Origin: Clostridiaceae bacterium
GTDB lineage: Bacteria > Bacillota > Clostridia > DSM-8532
Length of the DNA stretch: 47,593 nt
Assembly: GCA_012728015.1 (NCBI GenBank)
Contig: JAAYFY010000015.1
Location: forward strand, 1-47,593
Reading direction: 5' to 3'
Under the pieces are notes generated by a model, which did not search any database, was not told the DNA's origin, and worked only from the letters and a program-made list of their open reading frames with translations. Shown piece after piece: positions 18,318 through 25,382 of the stretch. Within the stretch, counting starts at the first letter, position 1. Each line of letters opens with the position of its first letter. The translations under genes and the position numbers were made by a program.

Positions 18318-18360
18318 AAGCAGAGATGAGATGAGAATAGATCAGAAGAGATGAGAAGAG
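18318..18360 (+). promoter_or_regulatory. trpP: Candidate TRAP-binding site, nine NAG triplets
   Basis: The triplets AAG, GAG, GAG, GAG, TAG, CAG, GAG, GAG and GAG begin at 18318, 18323, 18328, 18333, 18338, 18343, 18348, 18353 and 18358. The period is exactly 5 nt throughout, leaving two-base spacers. TRAP (MtrB), the 11-subunit tryptophan-sensing protein of Bacillus, binds 9-11 (G/U)AG triplets with two- or three-base spacers. Seven of nine triplets here are canonical. The array lies at the very start of the predicted transcript of a TrpP-family gene. TRAP itself is not encoded in this window. Confidence 0.65.
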
Positions 18361-18368
18361 GCTAATGG

Positions 18369-18420
18369 CTGAAAGATGATACATATCATGGTCAGGCGTC
18401 TCCTGGCCATTTTTATTTTA
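18369..18420 (+). terminator. trpP: Leader terminator with competing hairpin
   Basis: ATGGTCAGG (18388-18396) and CCTGGCCAT (18402-18410) form a 9-bp stem around CGTCT, followed by TTTTATTTTA, a good intrinsic terminator in the leader. An alternative hairpin uses CTGA (18369-18372) with TCAG (18392-18395) and ATGAT (18376-18380) with ATCAT (18385-18389). It would occupy the terminator's 5' arm, so the two structures cannot coexist. This is the layout of a transcription attenuator. Confidence 0.65.
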
Positions 18421-18475
18421 TGCCATTCCTTTCATCCCACCTCTGCGAAATTTAAAATTCAAGGAGGTTTTTTTC

Positions 18476-19066
18476 ATGTCACAGGAAACCATGCGCAAAA
18501 GGACTATCCAAAACAAATCCAGGAAAGGCATGTCGGCAACCGATATTATCCTGGTGGGCGTGCTGCTGGCAGCGGGCGCGGTTCTTAAACTCTTTGTAGG
18601 AGCCTTTTTCACGGCTGGTATGAAACCCAATTTCATAATCGCTATGTATTGCCTGGCCATCATCCTGATCAGGCCGCGCCTGTACGAGGCCCTTATTATC
18701 GGAATCCTGGCAGGAGTCATATCCCAGTTTTTCCCTGGCACACCCTACCTGAACCTGATCAGCGAACCCATAGGGGCCGTTATTATGCATCTGCTGATGC
18801 TTGTCCCCATCAGGATGGAGGTGGGAAGGATTTCCTTCAAGCCTGTTTTTGCCACCTTTATCGCGACGCTGTGCAGCGGTTTTTCCTTCCTGGGCGCCCT
18901 CTATCTTCTGTTCTATGCCGGGGCCAATGTCTCGGCTATGCCTGTGGCTGTCTTTTTGGGCATTATTCTGGGGACCGCGGCTATCAATGCCGTAATAGTA
19001 GAGGTGTTGTATGTCCCGGTTAAACTGGCCCTTGGAAGGAAGGTAACCAATGATCCGGTTCAATGA
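18476..19066 (+). CDS. trpP: TrpP-family tryptophan transporter, ECF S component
   Basis: This 196-residue membrane protein has five or six hydrophobic helices. It resembles TrpP (YhaG) of Bacillus, with the family feature of a GMKPNFIIAMYCLAIIL segment and a RPRLYEALIIGILAGVISQFFPG stretch matching the MKPDMMLLM and TGIISALTTAFPG regions there. In ECF systems such a protein binds the substrate in the membrane and docks on the shared EcfT/A/A' module. Here the module is encoded directly downstream (17-bp overlap with ecfA1), so this is a dedicated four-gene transporter. The ATG follows AAGGAGG. Tryptophan as substrate is inferred from family and from the TRAP-like leader; another aromatic compound is possible. 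Confidence 0.8.
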   Translation: MSQETMRKRTIQNKSRKGMSATDIILVGVLLAAGAVLKLFVGAFFTAGMKPNFIIAMYCLAIILIRPRLYEALIIGILAGVISQFFPGTPYLNLISEPIGAVIMHLLMLVPIRMEVGRISFKPVFATFIATLCSGFSFLGALYLLFYAGANVSAMPVAVFLGIILGTAAINAVIVEVLYVPVKLALGRKVTNDPVQ

Positions 19067-19931
19067 TGTTTCCTTTTCATATGAGCACGGCGAGGGGTTC
19101 GCTGTGCAAAACATCAGCACGCATATAGGAAGGGGCGAATTCGTGGGCATTATCGGCCCGTCCGGGGCCGGCAAGTCCACCCTTCTTTCCATGATTAACG
19201 GCGTGATACCTCATTTCCACAAGGGCGACTTCTATGGTGAGGTTCTTGTTTGCGGCAAAGACACGGTGGAAAGCACCTGCGGCGAGATTTCCCATCATGT
19301 GGGAAGCGTGTTCCAGGACCCGGAAGCCCAGATAGTTTCGATGGTTGTGGAGGATGAGATTGCCTTTGGCCTGGAAAACTTCGGTATCCCTGCCGACGAA
19401 ATAGAGACCAGGATGGCCGAAGCCCTGAAAATGGCTGGTATTGAACACCTGAGGCGTCAAAGCACCACCGCCCTTTCAGGAGGACAGAAACAGCGGGTAA
19501 CCATTGCCGCGGCCATCGCCCTGAGGCCTGAAATACTGGTTCTGGATGAACCAACATCCCAACTTGATCCTGTGGGAAGTCGGCAGGTCTTCAGAACCCT
19601 TAAGCGGCTTAACCAGGAATATGGCATTACAATCCTCATTGTGGAACAGAAGGTCTTGCTTCTGTCCGAGTTCTGCAGTCGGTTCATGGTTATGGATAAG
19701 GGTCGGATCATCATGGACGGGCCCATTCGCCAGGTCCTGGAGCATAACGACAAGCTGTTGGAGTTGGGCATCAACTGTCCCAGGGTCGTTACCCTCACAA
19801 AGCTCCTGCAAGACGCCTCCCTCTACTCCGGCGGATATCCCGTGGATGTGGACGAGGCTGAATCGGTTATAAGAAAGATAATGGAGGAAACCCATGATCA
19901 GTATCAGGAATCTGAGCTATCGGTACAATAA
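19050..19931 (+). CDS. ecfA1: ECF transporter ATPase A (EcfA1)
   Basis: This 293-residue cytosolic ATPase is one of the two nucleotide-binding subunits of the ECF module that drives import through EcfT. It has Walker A GPSGAGKST, Q-loop SVFQDPEAQIVSMVVEDE, signature LSGGQKQRVT and Walker B ILVLDEPTSQLD. The FQDPEAQ pattern is typical of ECF ATPases. The start overlaps the end of trpP by 17 bp, with GGAAGG upstream. Its 3' end overlaps ecfA2 by 38 bp, indicating a tightly coupled operon. Confidence 0.92.
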   Translation: MIRFNDVSFSYEHGEGFAVQNISTHIGRGEFVGIIGPSGAGKSTLLSMINGVIPHFHKGDFYGEVLVCGKDTVESTCGEISHHVGSVFQDPEAQIVSMVVEDEIAFGLENFGIPADEIETRMAEALKMAGIEHLRRQSTTALSGGQKQRVTIAAAIALRPEILVLDEPTSQLDPVGSRQVFRTLKRLNQEYGITILIVEQKVLLLSEFCSRFMVMDKGRIIMDGPIRQVLEHNDKLLELGINCPRVVTLTKLLQDASLYSGGYPVDVDEAESVIRKIMEETHDQYQESELSVQ

Positions 19932-20721
19932 AAAAGCGCCGTTGGTTTTGGATGATATCAGCCTGGAGATAGGACAAGGAGAGTTTGTGGCGCTTATCGG
20001 ACAGAACGGCGCCGGCAAGACCACTTTGCTGAAACAGCTAAATGGCCTCTTAAAGCCATCTTCTGGCAGTGTTATCATCAAGGGCCTGGACACGGCGGCC
20101 ACAAAGACCAGCAGGCTGGCCCCCCATATCGGTTTTCTGTTTCAGAACCCGGATCACCAGATCTTCTGCGGTACAGTCTACGATGAGATCCGCTTTGGCC
20201 TGGTCAATACCGGATGCCAACAGGAGCTGATTGACGGGAGGATAAGGAGGATCTCCGGGCTGCTCGGCCTTAACAGCATATTGGACCAGAATCCCTTCGC
20301 ATTGAGCAAGGGTGAACGGCAAAGGGTCGCCCTCGCATCGGTTCTGGCGCTTGAAACCGATATCCTGGTCCTGGACGAGCCCACCACCGGCCAGGACTAT
20401 AAGGAATGCGTCGAGATCATGGAGATCGTGAAAGACCTGAACCAGCGGGGAAAAACCATAATCATGGTATCCCACGACATGGAGGTTGTGGCGGACTACT
20501 GCAAGAGGGCCGTCGTTCTTCATAACGGCCGTGTGCTGGAAGACGATGATACCGGTGTCGTCCTGCGCAAAAGCGACAGCCTTAGGATGGCGGGCCTGGA
20601 ACCGCCCCAGATAATACAGCTCGCCCTCCGCTTCGGACCTATTTTTAAGAATGTTATCTCGCCCGAGGATATGGCCCATGCCATCGTTTCCCGTGCTGTG
20701 ACGGGGGGTATGAGGGTGTGA
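19894..20721 (+). CDS. ecfA2: ECF transporter ATPase A' (EcfA2)
   Basis: This 275-residue ATPase is the partner of EcfA1. It has Walker A GQNGAGKTT, FQNPDHQIFCGTVYDE (the ECF Q-helix region), a variant signature LSKGERQRVAL, Walker B ILVLDEPTTGQD and the switch His in MVSHDME. The variant signature suggests one of the two ATP sites may be asymmetric, as is common in heterodimeric ABC ATPases. GGAGG lies upstream of the ATG. The stop overlaps the GTG start of ecfT by four bases (GTGA). Confidence 0.92.
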   Translation: MISIRNLSYRYNKKAPLVLDDISLEIGQGEFVALIGQNGAGKTTLLKQLNGLLKPSSGSVIIKGLDTAATKTSRLAPHIGFLFQNPDHQIFCGTVYDEIRFGLVNTGCQQELIDGRIRRISGLLGLNSILDQNPFALSKGERQRVALASVLALETDILVLDEPTTGQDYKECVEIMEIVKDLNQRGKTIIMVSHDMEVVADYCKRAVVLHNGRVLEDDDTGVVLRKSDSLRMAGLEPPQIIQLALRFGPIFKNVISPEDMAHAIVSRAVTGGMRV

Positions 20722-21479
20722 AGCAAATGCTCGGATATGTCCATGGCAACTCGGTCATTCACAGGCTCAACCCCCTGACAAAGCTCCTGTGGGCAGTTGC
20801 TGCCTGTGTGGCATGCTTTGTAAGCAGCAATCATCTTTTCTTGCTGGGGGTACTGGTGCTCACCGTCGTTATAGCCGGCGTGAGCGGAGTTCTGGGCAGG
20901 GCCGCGGGCGTATACAAAGCCCTGTTCATACTGGGCTTGTTCCTCATGCTGTTCCAGCTTTTATTCACACCCCATGGTCGGGTTTACTTCTACATACTTC
21001 CGGGCGTGCCAGTAACCGATATGGGTCTTGGCTTCTCATCCCTCCTGATGCTCAGGATGATGGCCGCGTTGTCACCCTTATCGCTGATGCTTATGCTCAC
21101 CCCCATGAACGAGCTTCTGACAGCCATGACACACAGCCTCAAGGTCCCCTACCGGTATGCCTTCGCGGTGGTTACGGCACTGCGCTTCATACCCGCCTTC
21201 TCGCAGGAGATGGACCAGATAATGCAGGCACAGCGGTCCCGCGGCCATGAAACCGATACCAGGAATCCTATTAAAAAAATACGGGTTATCATTCCCATGT
21301 GCGTTCCCCTGTTAATCTCATCGGTCAGGAAGGTTGAAACCATGGCCATATCTCTGGAAACAAGGGGATTCTGTACCGGGCCGCGTTCATGCAGGAAAAA
21401 GCTTGGATTTACATTATTCGACCTATTGGCTATAATCTTAGTCATGGCTGTTTTGTCGCTAAGCGTCATCATTGGTTGA
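20718..21479 (+). CDS. ecfT: ECF transporter transmembrane component EcfT
   Basis: This 253-residue integral membrane protein couples the two ATPases to the TrpP-like S component. It has about five transmembrane helices and a cytosolic coupling region with two Arg-Gly motifs, QAQRSRGHE and SLETRGF, which dock into the ATPase grooves in known ECF structures. It starts at GTG 20718, overlapping the ecfA2 stop. It is followed by a 106-bp gap to iorA that contains a CAGCAG/CTGCTG hairpin without a T-run and no evident promoter, so read-through into iorA is plausible. Confidence 0.9.
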   Translation: MKQMLGYVHGNSVIHRLNPLTKLLWAVAACVACFVSSNHLFLLGVLVLTVVIAGVSGVLGRAAGVYKALFILGLFLMLFQLLFTPHGRVYFYILPGVPVTDMGLGFSSLLMLRMMAALSPLSLMLMLTPMNELLTAMTHSLKVPYRYAFAVVTALRFIPAFSQEMDQIMQAQRSRGHETDTRNPIKKIRVIIPMCVPLLISSVRKVETMAISLETRGFCTGPRSCRKKLGFTLFDLLAIILVMAVLSLSVIIG

Positions 21480-21585
21480 CTATATGCTGAAACCGGCGCG
21501 AAGGCAGCCGTTTCTTCATGTTAAAAAGCAGCAGCGACGTTTACTGCTGAAGGCAGCAGGGTAATGGAAAGCTGGGTGATTTACA

Positions 21586-23382
21586 TTGATAAAACTTCTG
21601 ATGGGCAATGAGGCTATTGCCCTTGGAGCCATAAAAGCGGGAGTCCGCGTGGTTTGCGGATACCCGGGCACACCTTCAACCGAGATTCTTGAAACCGTTG
21701 CAAAGAATAACGACGGTTCCATATATACCGAATGGTCGGTAAACGAGAAGACCGCCATGGAAGTGGCTGCCGGAGCTGCCTATTCAGGCGCCCGGGCCAT
21801 GGTAACCATGAAGCAGGTGGGTCTTAACGTCGCCTCAGACCCGCTCATGAGCCTGGTCTATATAGGCGTAAAAGGCGGGCTGGTTATCGTGGTTGCTGAT
21901 GACCCCGGGCCGCTGTCTTCCCAAACAGAGCAGGATACCCGGCACTTTGCGAAGTTCGCCAACCTGCCCGTCCTGGACCCCTCGACCCCTGAAGAGGCCT
22001 ATGAGATGGTCCAGGCAGCTTTTGAGCTGTCTGAACAGGTAGGTCTTCCTGTTATCCTGCGCCCGACCACAAGGATATGCCATGCCTGTTCTTCCATCGA
22101 CGTGTCCGACACCCGTGAGGAACACGTACCCGCGGGCTTTGAAAAAGACTCACGCTGGGTCATATTCCCCCAGCTTTCCTATAAAAGGCATATCGAGACA
22201 GAAAAGCTCCAGATCGCCCTGTCGCTTATTTTCAGCAAGAGCCCGTTTAACAGGATTTCGGGTAAAGGGCCGCTGGGCATAGCCGGATCGGGCATCGCAT
22301 GGTCATATGCCCAGGATGTGATCAGCGACCTGGATATGGATATCAGGACTTTTAAGGTGGGCACACCTTATCCGTTCCCGGCAAAGCTGGCTGAAAGCTT
22401 CCTGGACGGGCTTGATGCCGTACTGGTATTGGAGGAACTGGATCCTGTGGTGGAAGAGGCCCTGCTTGAAATAGCGGGCAGCAAGGGACTCAAAATAAGT
22501 ATCCTGGGGAAAAAGACCGGAAATACGCCCTATGCCGGGGAGTTTTCCTACGAGCTTGTACATAAAGCCATCTCTGATTTTGCAGGCTTACCAAATCCGG
22601 ATATCGCTGATCCGGCCATTCCGACCCTTCCATCGCGAATTCCCGTGCTTTGCGCCGGATGCCCCCACCGGGCTTCCTTCTATGCGGTCAAAAAGGCCAT
22701 GAAGGGACAGAAGGCTGTTTTCACCGGCGACATTGGCTGCTACACCCTTGGGAACGCAAAACCTTTAAGCATGGTGGATACCTGCCTTTGCATGGGCGCT
22801 TCCATCAGCGTGGCGCAGGGAATCAAGCGAATTGAGCCCGATACCAGGCTATTTGCCTTCATCGGCGATTCAACCTTCTTCCATACAGGCATACCCGGGG
22901 TTATCAACGCTGTCTATAACCAAACCGATATCGTTATCGTGGTTCTTGACAACGGCACAACAGCCATGACAGGGCATCAGCCCCATCCCGGAACAGCAAA
23001 TACCATGATGGGGAACATATCTGAAAAGATAGATATCGAAGCCCTTCTAAAATCTGTCGGAGTGAAGTGGGTACGGAAAGTCAATCCCTTCGATCAAAAA
23101 ACCGCAATCCTTGCGGCGAAGGAAGCATCCGTCGTGAAGGGCGTTTCAGCAATAATTTTCGAGGCTCCCTGCATAGCCCTTGTGAAGAAACCTGAGCCCC
23201 TCAATGTGGACTCCGAAAAATGCAGGGCATGCGGTCTGTGCATAAGGGAAATCGGATGCCCGGCCATGGTCCTTGAGGAAAACGGCAGGGTCCGGATTGA
23301 GCCGTCCGCCTGCTACGCCTGCGGTTTATGCGGCAGTGTATGCCCCTTTGAAGCCATTGGAGGGATGAGTAATGAGGACTGA
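21586..23382 (+). CDS. iorA: Indolepyruvate:ferredoxin oxidoreductase, alpha subunit
   Basis: This 598-residue thiamine-diphosphate enzyme subunit (with IorB) interconverts arylpyruvates (indolepyruvate, phenylpyruvate) and aryl-acetyl-CoA plus CO2, using ferredoxin. The N-terminal pyrimidine-binding domain has GYPGTPSTEI and EWSVNEKTAMEVAAGA. The diphosphate-binding domain has GDIGCYTLG and DNGTTAMTGHQPHPG. The C-terminus carries two [4Fe-4S] ferredoxin motifs: CRACGLC near residue 546 and CYACGLC near 576, each with its distal CP. It starts at TTG 21586 with GGTGAT as the nearest ribosome site. It overlaps iorB by 11 bp. The enzyme is oxygen-sensitive, consistent with an anaerobe. Confidence 0.95.
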   Translation: MIKLLMGNEAIALGAIKAGVRVVCGYPGTPSTEILETVAKNNDGSIYTEWSVNEKTAMEVAAGAAYSGARAMVTMKQVGLNVASDPLMSLVYIGVKGGLVIVVADDPGPLSSQTEQDTRHFAKFANLPVLDPSTPEEAYEMVQAAFELSEQVGLPVILRPTTRICHACSSIDVSDTREEHVPAGFEKDSRWVIFPQLSYKRHIETEKLQIALSLIFSKSPFNRISGKGPLGIAGSGIAWSYAQDVISDLDMDIRTFKVGTPYPFPAKLAESFLDGLDAVLVLEELDPVVEEALLEIAGSKGLKISILGKKTGNTPYAGEFSYELVHKAISDFAGLPNPDIADPAIPTLPSRIPVLCAGCPHRASFYAVKKAMKGQKAVFTGDIGCYTLGNAKPLSMVDTCLCMGASISVAQGIKRIEPDTRLFAFIGDSTFFHTGIPGVINAVYNQTDIVIVVLDNGTTAMTGHQPHPGTANTMMGNISEKIDIEALLKSVGVKWVRKVNPFDQKTAILAAKEASVVKGVSAIIFEAPCIALVKKPEPLNVDSEKCRACGLCIREIGCPAMVLEENGRVRIEPSACYACGLCGSVCPFEAIGGMSNED

Positions 23383-23992
23383 TATTCTTATCGCGGGAGT
23401 CGGCGGACAAGGCCAGATCCTGGCGTCACGACTGATAGGCACTGCAGCCATCCTGGAAGGCTATGCCGTAAGGACGGGCGAAACCATCGGGATGGCCCAG
23501 AGGGGCGGATCGGTGGTCAGCCATGTCCGTATAGGCGGGGAAAGCATGGCAGCCACCATTCCCTTCGGCAGTGCCGATCTTTTGATAGGTTTTGAACTGT
23601 GCGAAACCGTAAGGAATATAAAGCGCCTCTCGAAAAACGGCAGACTCATTGTTAATATCCAGAGGATCAACCCTGTCACGGTATCGCTGGGCATGGATGA
23701 ATATGACGGTACCGCAATGGAAGAAGCATTAAGGGATGTGACCAGCAGCCTTATCATGATTGACGGTTATGCCCTGGCCATTGAAGCAGGATCAATCAAG
23801 GCTGTAAACACAGTCCTTTTGGGAGCCTCGGTGGGATCAGGATACCTGCCCATATCAAGGGAATCCTTTATGGAAGCTATAAGAAGCATAATCCCTCAGA
23901 GGTTTCATAGCATTAATTTTACCGCGTTTGACAGCGGCTATCATATGGCCCGCCACATAATTGCGGAAGACGTTGAGTTGAAGGAGAGATAG
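23372..23992 (+). CDS. iorB: Indolepyruvate oxidoreductase, beta subunit
   Basis: This 206-residue gamma-type subunit of the 2-oxoacid:ferredoxin oxidoreductase superfamily partners with IorA. The motif GVGGQGQILASRLIG binds cofactor, and GETIGMAQRGGSVVSHVRIG is the family signature. The start overlaps the iorA stop by 11 bp, so the two are translated together in near-equal amounts. Its stop is 3 bp before the first start of the CoA ligase gene. Confidence 0.94.
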   Translation: MRTDILIAGVGGQGQILASRLIGTAAILEGYAVRTGETIGMAQRGGSVVSHVRIGGESMAATIPFGSADLLIGFELCETVRNIKRLSKNGRLIVNIQRINPVTVSLGMDEYDGTAMEEALRDVTSSLIMIDGYALAIEAGSIKAVNTVLLGASVGSGYLPISRESFMEAIRSIIPQRFHSINFTAFDSGYHMARHIIAEDVELKER

Positions 23993-23994
23993 CA

Positions 23995-25260
23995 TTGATG
24001 AGCTTAGCAAGAGGAGAGATTAGCATGAGAGCAGACCAGTTCGCAAACATAAAGGAATTGCTGGAAAGAGTCTTCGCCAACAGTCCATTCTATCGCAGAA
24101 AGTTTCAGGAAGCAGGGCTGACTGCGGACTGCATCAGATCGCCCGAAGATTTTCTTAAAATCCCCTATTCAAACAAGGAGGAGCTTAGGCTGGCCTATCC
24201 CTTGGGTCTTCTGTCGGTCCCCCAGGACGAGGTGGTACGCATCCATTCTTCCTCAGGGACAACCGGAATGCCTGTTATCATCCCCTATACCCGTCAGGAT
24301 GTGGAGGACTGGGCAGAGATGTTCGCCCGCTGCTATGAGATAGCGGGCATAACCAAAAGGGATGTGATCCAGATCACGCCGGGCTATGGGTTATGGACAG
24401 CGGGAATCGGTTTTCAGGCCGGTGCCGAAAAACTGGGCGCCATGGCCGTACCCATGGGACCGGGCAATACCGACAAGCAACTCCAGATGATGATGGATCT
24501 TAAAAGCACCGTGCTCTGCGCCACATCCTCCTATGCCCTGCTGATTGCCGAGGAAATAGAACGGCGCGGAATTAAGGACAGGATCCATCTAAAGAAAGGA
24601 GTCATCGGTTCGGAGCGCTGGGGCGACCTTATGCGAAAGCGGATCAAGGATGGACTTGATATAGAGCTTTTTGATATCTATGGACTCACTGAAGTCTATG
24701 GCCCGGGTATTGCCATAGACTGTGAGCATCATAAAGGCATACACTATTTTGACGATTTCCTGTACTTTGAGATCATCGACAGTGAAACCGGAGAGGTCCT
24801 GCCCGACGGCCAATTCGGGGAACTGGTTGTTACCACCTTCAAAAAGGAAGGCGCGCCGCTGGTCCGCTATCGTACCCACGACCTGACACGTATTATTCCT
24901 GAAAAGTGCCCCTGCGGCAGGAGCTATCCCATGATAGACCGGATAATAGGAAGAACCGACGATATGGTCAAGGTTAAAGGCGTGAACATCTATCCGGGCC
25001 AGGTGGACAGCATCCTTAAGGACATACCCGGTGTAAGCAGCGAATACCAGATTGTCATTGACCACAAGAACGGCAAGGATACTCTCACGCTGCGGGTAGA
25101 AAGGGAACCTGACTGCCGCAGGTCTGATCTTGACAGCATGATTATGGATTGTTTCAAAAAAAGGGTCGGTATCAGGATCAATGTTGAGCCGGTTGACTTC
25201 GGCCTGCTTCCGCGCAGCGAGAAGAAAAGCCAGAGGATACTCGATTACAGGGCTAAATAA
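23995..25260 (+). CDS. paaK: Phenylacetate-CoA ligase family protein
   Basis: This protein of up to 421 residues is an AMP-forming acyl-CoA ligase that activates arylacetates such as phenylacetate or indoleacetate to their CoA thioesters. The P-loop is SSSGTTGMPVI, the A5-type motif is YGLTEVYGPGIA, and the hinge is GRTDDMVKVKGVNIYPGQV. CPCGRSYP carries the two Cys often seen in this family. Two starts are plausible: TTG 23995 with AAGGAGAG upstream (used here) and ATG 24025 (MRADQFANIKELLE) with GAGGAG upstream. It is directly coupled to iorAB. In anaerobes this gene pair can run either way: arylacetate to arylpyruvate for amino-acid synthesis, or the reverse for fermentation. Confidence 0.9.
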   Translation: MMSLARGEISMRADQFANIKELLERVFANSPFYRRKFQEAGLTADCIRSPEDFLKIPYSNKEELRLAYPLGLLSVPQDEVVRIHSSSGTTGMPVIIPYTRQDVEDWAEMFARCYEIAGITKRDVIQITPGYGLWTAGIGFQAGAEKLGAMAVPMGPGNTDKQLQMMMDLKSTVLCATSSYALLIAEEIERRGIKDRIHLKKGVIGSERWGDLMRKRIKDGLDIELFDIYGLTEVYGPGIAIDCEHHKGIHYFDDFLYFEIIDSETGEVLPDGQFGELVVTTFKKEGAPLVRYRTHDLTRIIPEKCPCGRSYPMIDRIIGRTDDMVKVKGVNIYPGQVDSILKDIPGVSSEYQIVIDHKNGKDTLTLRVEREPDCRRSDLDSMIMDCFKKRVGIRINVEPVDFGLLPRSEKKSQRILDYRAK

Positions 25261-25322
25261 GAATCAGGAACAGAGCCTTCCACATAGATAATGGGCACCC
25301 AAACATTCATTATAGAATCTAA

Positions 25323-25357
25323 TGGGGAACCGCTTGATGCGATTCCCCATTCATTTT
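25323..25357. terminator. Terminator between paaK and the sugar ABC operon
   Basis: TGGGGAA (25323-25329) pairs with TTCCCCA (25343-25349), and CGC/GCG extends the stem around a TTGAT loop. TTCATTTT follows on the plus strand. It lies between convergent genes and can serve paaK; the minus side is less T-rich. Confidence 0.7.
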
Positions 25358-25382
25358 CAGGCTATCATGCCTGTTCTTCGGT

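Noticed and set aside
18034-18384. A 116-codon minus-strand frame over the trpP leader
   Set aside because: It is antisense to the reductase remnant and leader, with no ribosome site and no known family.
18240-18475. T-box or purine riboswitch upstream of trpP
   Set aside because: No T-box core sequence and no riboswitch core was found; the triplet array and terminator explain the leader better.
21480-21585. A terminator between ecfT and iorA
   Set aside because: A CAGCAG/CTGCTG hairpin exists but no T-run follows it, so I do not call a transcript end there.
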